Part shown: positions 19,000-27,173 of the stretch, in pieces
How the letters are laid out: every line of letters starts with the position of its first letter
Position numbering within the stretch: the stretch's first letter is position 1
NCBI RefSeq assembly: GCF_031202265.1
Contig: NZ_CP100604.1
Location: 6,988,501-7,052,500 of the forward strand
DNA: 64,000 nt
DNA from: Bradyrhizobium sp. Ash2021
Lineage (GTDB): Bacteria; Pseudomonadota; Alphaproteobacteria; Rhizobiales; Xanthobacteraceae
Direction of reading: 5' to 3'
The notes under the pieces: model-generated
Seen by the model: the letters and a program-made list of their open reading frames with translations, nothing else
Told to the model about the DNA's origin: nothing
Databases searched by the model: none
Program-made: the position numbers and the translations under genes

Positions 19000-21414
19000 A
19001 TGCTCCAAACTCGAATCACACCCCCTCGCGAGATCGAATCTCCCGCACAAGAGTCGGCTTCTCTGGAGCAGACGATTTCTTCTGCGGTCGCGCTTATTGG
19101 CCGCCAGTACCCCGTGATGATCTTCGTGATGTGCCTGTGCATTGGCCTGGCCGGCGTCTATTTGTTGACGGCCCCGAAGCGATATACCGGCACCGCCGTA
19201 CTCCTGATCGACAGCCGCAAGATGCAGGGCCTGCAGACCCAGGCGCCGGCAGGCGGCGACAGTCCGATCGATTCGGCGATGGTCGACAGCCAGGTCGAAG
19301 TCCTCAAGTCGGAGACCATTGCGGCATCCGTCATCAAGGATCTGCATCTGCTTGATTCGCCTGAATTCACCGGCAATGAACGTGGACTGCTCTCCAGCGT
19401 CTCCGACCTGTTTTCCTGGATGTTTCCGGAATCGCATCCGTCCGAAGCCGCTTTGATGCGGATCGCGATCGGCAAGTTGACAAGCAATCTCTCGATCAAG
19501 CGCGTCGGCCTGAGCTATGTCATCGAGATCTCCTATCAGTCGCTTTCGCCTGACCAGGCTGCGCGGGTCGCCAATGCGGTGGCCGAAGGGTACATCGTCG
19601 ATTCGCTGGAATCGAAATATCAGGCGTCGCGGCGGGCCGCGGTCTGGCTGCAGGATCGATTGAAGGAACTGCGGGAGCAGGCTTCCACCGCCGAACGCGC
19701 GGTCGTCGACTTCAAGGCCAAGAACAACATCGTCGATGCCGGCGGGCGCCTCCTTACCGAGCAACAGCTGGCGGAGATCAACAGTTCGCTGACGCAGGCC
19801 CGCGCTCAGCGCGCCGAGGCGCAGGCCAAGCTTGAACGGATCACGTCCATTCTGAATGCGGACGACAACGACTCCAAGGTCATCCTGAACGACCTGGCGA
19901 CCGTGACCGACACCATGAACAATCCGGTGATCACCAAGTTGCGTCAGACCTATCTCGATTATGCGGCGCGCCAGGCCGACTGGTCGAATCGATACGGCCC
20001 GACCCACCTTGCGGTCGTCAATCTGCGCAACCAGATGCGCGAAATCAGGCATTCGATCACCGAGGAGTTGCGGCGCACGGCCGAGGTCTACAAGAGCGAC
20101 CTCGCGATTGCGAAAGCACGCGAGGAATCCGGTCAGAAGAGCCTGAACGATACGATCGCGTTATCCAACGGCACCAACCAGGCGCAGATCGCCTTGCGCG
20201 ATCTGGATAGCAATGCGCAGAGCGCCCGCGCGCTCTCCGACAACTTCCTACAGCTCTACATGGTCTCGGTTCAGCAGCAATCGTTTCCGATCACTGAAGC
20301 GCGTGTGATCACGCAGGCGTCCAACGCTCCCAACAAGACGTCGCCCAAGACGACGCTCGTTCTGCTGGCCACGCTGATCGGCGGCGCAATCCTTGCCGGG
20401 CTCGTCGCCGTCCTGCTCGACATGATGGACCGCGTGTTCCGAACGGTGTCCCAGGTGGAGCAGCTTCTTCACACCAGCTGTATCGCTTCGATTCCGGCAA
20501 TCGGCAGCGAGCAGAGCGTGGGAATAGCCGGGCACCCTCTGCTATCCAAAGCGGGAAGGTTGTTCAACAGGCGGCCGGAGAGACCCCAACCGGTGGCACC
20601 AAGGCCGATCGGCGCCACGGCTCCGGGTCTGCCGCTGCGAAACTCCGAACTCGGTGGCAATCACCCGCAGCCGCATCGCGACCGTCTGCTGACTGCCGCC
20701 AACAGCGTCGGCAGATACGCGATCAATTCGCCCTTCTCGCGTTTTGCCGAGGGCTTTCGCTCGATCAAGCTCGCATGCGACCTCAGCAATTACGGATCGT
20801 CCAACAAGGTCATCGGCATCACCTCTGGACTTCCCAATGAAGGGAAGTCCACAATCAGCGAGGCGCTGGCTCAAACCGTGGCCCAAGGCGGGTCCCGTAC
20901 CCTCCTGATCGACGGCGACATCCGCAATCCGAGCCTCACGGCGAGGCTGGCGCCCTCGGCGCAGGCCGGCTTGGTCGATGTCGTCCTTGGCAGGCTTGAT
21001 TGGATGGACGCGGTCTGGATTGATCCGCAGACTAATCTGCATTTCCTGCCCTGCGTCGTAACCTCGCGTTTTTCCAATTCCAGCGACGTGCTGGCCTCGC
21101 CCCAAATGGAACGATTGTTCCAGCATCTGCGCGAGCACTATGACCGCATCGTTCTCGACCTCAGCCCGCTCGCGCCGGTGATCGATGTTCGGGCCACCGG
21201 TGCGCTGGCGGACTCGTACGTTCTCGTCATCGAATGGGCCAAGGCCAAGGTCGATATCGTGGAACGCGTGCTCAACGAAACCCCGGTCGTCCGCGAACGC
21301 TTGCTTGGCGCCGTCCTCAACAAGGTGAACATGGCGGTGATGAGCCGCTACGATATCTACAGCGCGGGCTACTACCGCAATCGGTACTACAAGAGGTACG
21401 GATATATCGACTAA
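19000..21414 (+). CDS. Wzc/ExoP-like chain-length regulator with tyrosine autokinase domain
   Basis: 804 residues. A Wzz domain with a first membrane segment at about residues 38-55 and a second at about 445-470 flanks a periplasmic coiled-coil-rich region. The cytoplasmic BY-kinase domain has Walker A GLPNEGKST (K616), Walker A' LLIDGDIRNPS and Walker B IVLDLSPLAPV. The C-terminus ends in a Tyr-rich cluster (YDIYSAGYYRNRYYKRYGYID), the usual autophosphorylation tail. Such proteins control polymer length and couple Wzy polymerisation to export through the Wza-like channel encoded convergently at 21823-23019. All expected parts are present in one chain, as in Wzc and ExoP. Confidence 0.92.
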   Translation: MLQTRITPPREIESPAQESASLEQTISSAVALIGRQYPVMIFVMCLCIGLAGVYLLTAPKRYTGTAVLLIDSRKMQGLQTQAPAGGDSPIDSAMVDSQVEVLKSETIAASVIKDLHLLDSPEFTGNERGLLSSVSDLFSWMFPESHPSEAALMRIAIGKLTSNLSIKRVGLSYVIEISYQSLSPDQAARVANAVAEGYIVDSLESKYQASRRAAVWLQDRLKELREQASTAERAVVDFKAKNNIVDAGGRLLTEQQLAEINSSLTQARAQRAEAQAKLERITSILNADDNDSKVILNDLATVTDTMNNPVITKLRQTYLDYAARQADWSNRYGPTHLAVVNLRNQMREIRHSITEELRRTAEVYKSDLAIAKAREESGQKSLNDTIALSNGTNQAQIALRDLDSNAQSARALSDNFLQLYMVSVQQQSFPITEARVITQASNAPNKTSPKTTLVLLATLIGGAILAGLVAVLLDMMDRVFRTVSQVEQLLHTSCIASIPAIGSEQSVGIAGHPLLSKAGRLFNRRPERPQPVAPRPIGATAPGLPLRNSELGGNHPQPHRDRLLTAANSVGRYAINSPFSRFAEGFRSIKLACDLSNYGSSNKVIGITSGLPNEGKSTISEALAQTVAQGGSRTLLIDGDIRNPSLTARLAPSAQAGLVDVVLGRLDWMDAVWIDPQTNLHFLPCVVTSRFSNSSDVLASPQMERLFQHLREHYDRIVLDLSPLAPVIDVRATGALADSYVLVIEWAKAKVDIVERVLNETPVVRERLLGAVLNKVNMAVMSRYDIYSAGYYRNRYYKRYGYID

Positions 21415-21442
21415 GGCGTGATCCGGCGAAGGCGTGCCGGCC

Positions 21443-21484
21443 CCTCCTCCGCGCCAAACGCCGAACGCGTTTGGGCGGAGGGGA
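21443..21484. terminator. large hairpin between convergent Wzc-like and Wza-like genes
   Basis: CCAAACGC pairs with GCGTTTGG, extended by CCCCTCC/GGAGGGG arms with small bulges. It lies 28 bases after the Wzc-like stop, in the 408-base region between convergent genes. It has no T run, so it may be a processing or factor-dependent end rather than a classic terminator. The rest of 21485-21822 holds no gene that I can support. Confidence 0.4.
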
Positions 21485-21822
21485 TCAGCGTGTGAAGGCG
21501 TCACATGCCTCGATCGGCGCGGTGCTCGGCTGTGCACCGACCGACCGACCGATGCGGTTCGGCGCGTATTGGAGCGCCATCCGTCAGGGCGGCGCGATCA
21601 GCGACACTTCGAGAAGCCGCCAAAGTCCTGGGCGATCCTGGGATCGATCCGCGAGCAGTCCATGGCGGAACCCGCAATAGGCGGCCGGATTCCCGCCTTC
21701 AGCTTGATCGGGCATGGCGTACCCAGGACCCGATCGTATCGATCCCCGGCGTCGGCTCCCATGAATTCAGGCCAGGGCGCTGAGCCGAAGGTGCGTGCCA
21801 AGCGTCCTGGTCCTAGGATCCG

Positions 21823-23019
21823 TCACTGGCGCGTGCTGATCCTCAGGATCTGCGCGTTGTTCGCGGTGACGATCGTGTCGTTGGCGGTGCCGATCACCAG
21901 CCGGGCGAATTGCAGGAACTTTGCCGTGTCGACGATGGCGGCGTTCGCGGCAAACAGCACGTCCTTGTCCCGCATTTCAAACTTGCTTGCGAGGAAGAAG
22001 GCGGCCGGATCCCGGAAGTCGGCGTTATAGACCACGGGCACCAGCGGCCCGACGAATTTGGAGCAGTCGACGCCCAGTCGTTCCGCCAACTCGCGCGGCT
22101 CGCGCCGATAGACATAGACGCCCGCGGGTTCGGCCTGTGCATCAATCAGGCCGCCAGCCTTGGCCATTGCCTGCGCCATGGTGATCTTCCACATATCGAA
22201 CGGGAACTGAGCCTGTCCTCCAAAACTTCCTCCGATCGTGAACGCCCCAAAGGCGAGGAAGACTTGCGGTTCGCGGTAGACATAGATGGTGTCGCCGGGA
22301 TGGACCCAGATGTTGTTGGCCGGCTGATATACCAAGGCTCCGAATGGAACCGTGGCACGCTTGCCGGCGCGCTCCAGCGTCACCCAACTCTCCCAGCCCG
22401 GCCCGGTCAGGCCGCCGGCGCGCGCAATCAAGTCAAGGACCCGCTCGCCGGCCGCATTCGCCGTCAGACGGGCTGGCGATCTCACTTCGCCCAGCACGCT
22501 AACAAGCGAGGTGTTTTGCGTGATCAGGGACACCACCACCTGCGGCTCGATGGCGCGGTTTCCGATCGCCTTCACGATGTCCTTCTGGATCTCGACCGGG
22601 GTGCGACCGTTGGCCTTCACCTCGCCCGCGTAGGGAACCGTAATGAACCCGTTCAAGTCAACGTTTTGGTTTGGCAAGGCCACGAAGTTACCGGGCCGCA
22701 CGCCGGCCTCTGCCGGGATAAACAAGCCTCCCGCGGCGGCTTCGAAGATCGACACTGCCACCGTGTCCCCAATGCCAAACCTGATGCCTGCTGGCGGCCG
22801 GTGATCGGGAAATGACCCCGCGATTGCGCCGGGGCCATATTCCTTCAGGATATCGACCACCGTCGGCGTAAGCTTAACGAGACCATATTCAGGCCCCGAT
22901 CGCGTCACCTCACTCTTGATGACGTGATCTTCGGGACCGGACATGGGCACGATCGCGCACCCCGCTGAAGACAGCAGAATGCCGAGCAAGACTCCCCATA
23001 GTAAAACGCTGCGCCTCAA
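21823..23019 (-). CDS. Wza-like polysaccharide export outer-membrane lipoprotein
   Basis: 398 residues. The lipoprotein signal ends in the lipobox LSSAGC, placing the lipidated Cys at residue 21. The polysaccharide export (PES) domain follows at about residues 80-170 (RFGIGDTVAVSIFEAAAGG, GFITVPYAGEVKANG), then SLBB-type domains (SVLGEVRSPARLTANAAG, WVHPGDTIYVYR). It should form the outer-membrane channel through which the polysaccharide leaves, working with the Wzc-like protein encoded on the opposite strand. Confidence 0.9.
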   Translation of the reverse strand: MRRSVLLWGVLLGILLSSAGCAIVPMSGPEDHVIKSEVTRSGPEYGLVKLTPTVVDILKEYGPGAIAGSFPDHRPPAGIRFGIGDTVAVSIFEAAAGGLFIPAEAGVRPGNFVALPNQNVDLNGFITVPYAGEVKANGRTPVEIQKDIVKAIGNRAIEPQVVVSLITQNTSLVSVLGEVRSPARLTANAAGERVLDLIARAGGLTGPGWESWVTLERAGKRATVPFGALVYQPANNIWVHPGDTIYVYREPQVFLAFGAFTIGGSFGGQAQFPFDMWKITMAQAMAKAGGLIDAQAEPAGVYVYRREPRELAERLGVDCSKFVGPLVPVVYNADFRDPAAFFLASKFEMRDKDVLFAANAAIVDTAKFLQFARLVIGTANDTIVTANNAQILRISTRQ

Positions 23020-23418
23020 GACTAATTCCCCACTACATTCAAGTTCAGACCTGACCAGATCCGAAGTGGCGTCAACGAAGCCGCAGGAGATGGTCAGAAT
23101 AAGGAAATGTTGTCGCAGCCAGGAATAAGGGGATGTTGTTGCAGCGCAGTTACAGGCAGCCGCTCACGCGATCATGAATTAGCCAGAGGCGTGCCTAATT
23201 TGCATCGCGTCGACGCGTAAGTTCCAGGCAGTTCAGCAGTTGTTGATCGTTTGGAGACCCACTCTTTGCTTTATTTGTTCCATGCGCGAGCCATTCATCT
23301 GCGTCCATTCTTGGCGCGTGCAGCAAAGTTGCGCGGTGCAATGGATCATGTTTCTGATGCAGTTGTGGGTCAAGACGTCAAGAGTCTGGTTCCAGTGAGA
23401 GTTCCGTCAGCGTTTGTC
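23020..23418. promoter_or_regulatory. divergent intergenic region with a 25-base tandem repeat
   Basis: About 400 bases between the Wza-like gene and the next secreted-protein gene. At 23096-23146 two near-identical units of about 25 bases, each containing AATAAGG then ATGTTGT and GCAGC, follow one another. They could be a protein-binding site pair or the end of a lost insertion sequence. The open frame from 23251 leads into the next gene but its first part does not look like protein. Confidence 0.4.
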
Positions 23419-24021
23419 ATGATACGTGTAGCCTTGCTCTGCATTGCCCTATTGGTTGTAGCCGACGGCACCTGCCAAGCCGAGCCGCCGCGTCGGGGCA
23501 TGTTGAATTGTGCGTCCGGCGTCAGCCCCGAGCAGCGGCAACGATGCGACGAGGAGGCCTTCAGGCAGGTCGAGGCCGGCAGCCAATCGACACAGCTCGA
23601 GGGCGGCTGGCGATTGGTGAAGAGCAGAAATCCTGACGGCGGCGCCGACGCCATTTCAGCGATGCATGTTGCCAACAGCGCGAAATCGGATGCGCGCCTG
23701 GCGGGCTTGAGCCTGCAATGCGGGAGGGACGGTATTGAAATCGTGCTCATCGTTCTCGAACCCCTGTCGCGCTCGACGCGGCCGGCCGTGGTGCTGATGA
23801 CAGGAGGAAAGCGGGCGGAGTTCGAAGCATCCGTGATCCAGGGCGGGGCGGCGCTCCTGCTGCCCGCGGACGCGTCGAAGCTTGCGACCGGCGACTGGCA
23901 GGGCGCAACCGAGCTTTCGGTCGAAATTGCAACCAAGCCGACCGCGATCCGTGGAGCGGTGCCGATCGCCGGACTGCCTACGGCTCTCGGTTACCTGTCG
24001 CAAAACTGTCCCGCCCGATAA
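23419..24021 (+). CDS. hypothetical secreted protein in the polysaccharide locus
   Basis: About 200 residues from the ATG at 23419, chosen because a signal peptide (MIRVALLCIALLVVADGTCQA) begins there; in-frame starts at 23251 and 23341 exist upstream. The mature protein has four Cys (LNCASG, QRCDEE, LQCGRD, QNCPAR) and a beta-rich middle. I do not recognise the family; the pattern of a short Cys-containing N-terminus followed by a beta-rich domain is loosely like periplasmic IalB-type proteins, but that is weak. Confidence 0.5.
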   Translation: MIRVALLCIALLVVADGTCQAEPPRRGMLNCASGVSPEQRQRCDEEAFRQVEAGSQSTQLEGGWRLVKSRNPDGGADAISAMHVANSAKSDARLAGLSLQCGRDGIEIVLIVLEPLSRSTRPAVVLMTGGKRAEFEASVIQGGAALLLPADASKLATGDWQGATELSVEIATKPTAIRGAVPIAGLPTALGYLSQNCPAR

Positions 24022-24207
24022 TTCAGCCGCGACGGGAACTTTTTCCATTGGGTGCGAGCGTGCGAGCGGAAATAGACAGCCGCCACGATGTGATCGGCGG
24101 ACGGCGTTGGCGTCGCCTGTCCGCTTATGCGATAGTCGCAGCCGGCCACTCGTCGCGGTGAGATCCATCCCGGCCTCGATCCCAATCCTGCTTCGAAGTC
24201 TCCCATT

Positions 24208-25512
24208 TTGTCGATCGCTTCTTCTCTTCTGACCATATTGCTGGCCGCGACTCCGATCCTGGCAATCGCTAACGGCGCTTTCGCGCAGCATGCGGTCGCG
24301 ATCGTCGTCGCCATCATGCTGGCTACGGCGGCAAAGGGAGCGGAGACCGAACTCGCATCAACCGCGCAGTTGCTGAAACGATTTTCACTCGCGATCCTGC
24401 TTCCGCTCGTATGGATGGTGCTGCAGACCTTGCCGCTGCCTTTTCCATCGCTTGCAAACCCGGTTTGGTCGACGACTTCGATCGCACTGAACGATCCATC
24501 GCTGCCGGGCCGCATCAGCCTTGATCCCGGCGCCACGCTGCGCGGCCTCTTTCTTTATCTGGTCGACGTGTCGCTGGTGGTGTCGACCGTCATCATCACC
24601 AAGGATCGCCACAGGGCCGAAACGGTCTTGTTTGTGTTGTGCGCAGTAACGACCTTCATGTCGCTGCAAGTCCTGCTCGGTCGACTCGATTTGTTCGCGG
24701 GCATGATTGCCGATGCAGACGGGCCCACAAGCCCGTTTCCGGCAGCAACCGCGTTCGCCGTAGTGACAAACGGCGCGCTCATTGCCCGTGCAATCGAACG
24801 ACACCTGCACCAGCCGGACATCCGCAATCTGGCCTCGGTCCCGCTGTGGCTTGGGATTCTTTCCGGCCTGTCCGGAATTGCCGTAGCGTTCGCTGCAATG
24901 GCGACCTTCTCCCGCGGCGCGTTGTTGGTAGTCACTGGCCTGGGGTTGACCGTGATCGTTTTCATTGCCGCCGTCCGCCGCCTGGGATTTCGCTCCTGGC
25001 CGTCGGCGATGTTGTTTGCAGTTGTCGTGGCGATGGCCGGCGCCATCGCCCTGCCGCGCGTTCAGCCCGGCGGTTCGGGTCTGCTTGGATTTGTCAGCTT
25101 CGCCCCGGAAGCAGTCGCATTGGCGGAACGCGTATACGCTGATGCATCGTGGTTGGGAAATGGCGTCGGAACATTCGGGCTGACGTCGAGAGCCTATCAG
25201 GAGCTTGGCGCCACGACTTTGGCAGCCCCCCCTTCCACCGCGGTCTTGATCGCGATCGAGTCGGGACGATTGGCGCTTGTGATCCTGGCAGGCTTCGCCG
25301 TCCAGCTTTTCTTCGCTACCTTTCGCGGCGCCGTACAGCGGGGACGAGACTCCTTTTTCGCATCGGCTGCGGCCGCCGGCATTCTGGTTTTACTCTGCGA
25401 GAGCTTTCTCGATTCAAGCCTCTCGAGCCCCTCGGTGCAGATCATCGTGGCTGTGATGGTCGGACTTGGACTTGCACAATCTGCAGGCCGGACCGGCGGC
25501 GTGAAACGCTAG
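24208..25512 (+). CDS. O-antigen ligase/polymerase-like membrane protein
   Basis: 434 residues from a TTG start at 24208. About ten to eleven membrane segments and a periplasmic loop carrying LGNGVGTFGLTSRAY, which resembles the conserved loop of WaaL/Wzy-type proteins. It is the second protein of this class in the locus. Its location beside Wza-like and Wzc-like genes suggests it may be the main EPS polymerase, with the gene at 7549-8823 serving another polymer or acting as ligase; that split is inference. Confidence 0.65.
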   Translation: MSIASSLLTILLAATPILAIANGAFAQHAVAIVVAIMLATAAKGAETELASTAQLLKRFSLAILLPLVWMVLQTLPLPFPSLANPVWSTTSIALNDPSLPGRISLDPGATLRGLFLYLVDVSLVVSTVIITKDRHRAETVLFVLCAVTTFMSLQVLLGRLDLFAGMIADADGPTSPFPAATAFAVVTNGALIARAIERHLHQPDIRNLASVPLWLGILSGLSGIAVAFAAMATFSRGALLVVTGLGLTVIVFIAAVRRLGFRSWPSAMLFAVVVAMAGAIALPRVQPGGSGLLGFVSFAPEAVALAERVYADASWLGNGVGTFGLTSRAYQELGATTLAAPPSTAVLIAIESGRLALVILAGFAVQLFFATFRGAVQRGRDSFFASAAAAGILVLLCESFLDSSLSSPSVQIIVAVMVGLGLAQSAGRTGGVKR

Positions 25513-25580
25513 GCGACGGCATGCTCGCCATACGACGGCCTTATGTTAGGTGGCCTTTGCATTGAACTAATCCATCGGGA

Positions 25581-26252
25581 ATGACTTCTGTGAGCAGATT
25601 TCGCATCCTTCTGACGGCATTGGCGCTGACCATCGGATTTTATGCGACTGCCTCTGCCATAGCGGAGATGACGGCGCTGCAGCGCACCGCATTTCCGGCC
25701 GATGCAGCCAAGATCCGCTCGCCCTGGGCTGGAGACGTGCCCTCCTTGCTGGCAACGCTCTCTCCCTTCAGATCGGAGCTGGAAAGCAATCATGCCTTGA
25801 TCACCGCGCTACAGGCGATCGAGTCAGGCCGGCAAAAGTCGGCAACCGTACGATCCGCAGAGCATGCCGACGCCCTCGGCAGGGTCAGGCAGACGCTGTC
25901 GATCTCGCCTTACAATCCCGAACTGTGGCTGGCGCTAGCGCTGCTTCAGGCCCAGCGCGACCCGCATGATCCCGTTGTGGTCGAGGCGCTGAAGATGACG
26001 TATTTTACCGCGCCGAACGACGCGCGATTGATGCCGGTGCGGCTCGACATCGCGGGCCGCTTCGATGCGCTCGCTATTCCGGACGTCAGGGACCTCGTAC
26101 GCAACGACGTTCAGCTGATCATGACCCGCCGGCCCGAGTTGAAACCCGCGATCGTGTCGGCTTATCGGCGGGCGTCAGACATCGGCAAGTCTTTTTTCCT
26201 AGATGCGGTTCAATCGATCGATCCGTCATTCGCTCCGACACTGCGCGGCTAA
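25581..26252 (+). CDS. hypothetical exported or membrane-anchored protein
   Basis: 223 residues. One N-terminal hydrophobic segment (about residues 8-28) precedes a mostly helical soluble part with TPR-like character (PYNPELWLALALLQAQRD). It starts 68 bases after the polymerase-like gene on the same strand and is probably co-transcribed. Small anchored helical proteins often assist polymerases in EPS loci; no specific family was recognised. Confidence 0.55.
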   Translation: MTSVSRFRILLTALALTIGFYATASAIAEMTALQRTAFPADAAKIRSPWAGDVPSLLATLSPFRSELESNHALITALQAIESGRQKSATVRSAEHADALGRVRQTLSISPYNPELWLALALLQAQRDPHDPVVVEALKMTYFTAPNDARLMPVRLDIAGRFDALAIPDVRDLVRNDVQLIMTRRPELKPAIVSAYRRASDIGKSFFLDAVQSIDPSFAPTLRG

Positions 26253-26419
26253 AATTCGGGCACGAAACGGCCACGAATTCAGCACAAGCACAAGGCGCAG
26301 ACGGACTTACTGATCCATCTCCGCCACACTTCATTCAACTTTCCGACGGCAAGATCCGGCCGGTTGCTCGTCCAGGCGCGAGCGTCTAAGGTTGCTCGCA
26401 ATCAGGGGAACAAAAAGCA

Positions 26420-26752
26420 ATGTCACGATCCTATGTCGGCCTTCTTGCGCTCGCCTCGACTGCGATCATTTCGGTCATGCCGGCGCACGCCGCCGACTAT
26501 GCCGCCCATCCGCGAAAAGCCCGCCCCGCAGCAAGCGTGCTGCAGATCGATCGTGGGCCGAATCCTTATTGCGGTCCGCGATGCGGTTGCCCGGACGCAG
26601 TTTATGTTCGGCATCGCTCACTCGAGGCGGCCTATTCCTACACCATTGATCCGCGCACCAGGAGCGACGAACCGCATTATTCCTATGGTCCGAACCGGAC
26701 TTACGTCAGGTATTTGAACCCCCGTAATCCCGACCTGGTGTTTCAATACTGA
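26420..26752 (+). CDS. small secreted hypothetical protein
   Basis: 110 residues with a signal peptide ending AHA at about residue 24. The mature part has a short Cys-rich patch (PYCGPRCGCPDAVYVRH) and many Tyr and Arg residues. A ribosome site is hard to see but AGGGGAAC lies about ten bases upstream. This type of small periplasmic protein is common in Bradyrhizobium; function unknown. Confidence 0.5.
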   Translation: MSRSYVGLLALASTAIISVMPAHAADYAAHPRKARPAASVLQIDRGPNPYCGPRCGCPDAVYVRHRSLEAAYSYTIDPRTRSDEPHYSYGPNRTYVRYLNPRNPDLVFQY

Positions 26753-27029
26753 GCCAGCCCCGATTGTATGAACCGGCCACCGAGGCCGGCGCGATCAGAG
26801 CTGTCGGCGGACGTCTTTCATTGCGATAGTCCGCACGGCTGCGCGAGTTGCGTCGCGCCGATGCGCTGTTGGCGCGGTACGTCCTGCGTCCTGATCAACT
26901 ACTGCCTGATTAAACGGGACAACGAGTGGTGAGGGCCTGCGGGCGCGATCGGCCACCGTGCCCACGCCTCGCGCCACATCACGTGTCTGACGGTTCACGG
27001 AAACTGAAGCCAGACGGCCCGGGGGTCCC

Positions 27030-27128
27030 GAATTGCTGAAAAACCGTGCCAATATCGACACCGGTGCCTATGCGCCCGGCAACCTCACTTTGATGACGAT
27101 CCAAGGCACCAGCATGCTCGCCGTCTGA
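27030..27128 (+). pseudogene. 3' remnant of a metallophosphoesterase gene
   Basis: Translating 27030-27128 gives about 32 residues ending at a TGA, with NRANIDTGAY then GNLTL and IQG before a final AV. The intact phosphatase at 31529-32269 ends the same way (NRANIDTGAYATGNLTL, IQG, LLAV). Nothing upstream of 27030 resembles the rest of the enzyme. This is therefore a stranded C-terminal piece, diverged enough from the intact copy to be old. The remainder of 26753-27173 holds no gene I can support. Confidence 0.75.
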
Positions 27129-27140
27129 AGCCATCTGACC

Positions 27141-27163
27141 GCGCCGCCCTCGCGGGGCGGCGC
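27141..27163. terminator. perfect 9-bp GC hairpin after convergent ends
   Basis: GCGCCGCCC and GGGCGGCGC form a perfect nine-base stem with a five-base loop, 11 bases before the stop codon end of the minus-strand sugar transferase gene. No T run follows on either strand, so it may be a 3'-end stabiliser or a weak terminator. Confidence 0.4.
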
Positions 27164-27173
27164 GCGATTGGCC

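Noticed and set aside
21434..22030. 198-codon plus-strand frame after the Wzc-like gene
   Set aside because: Overlaps the hairpin and the 3' end of the Wza-like gene, and has no motif or ribosome site.
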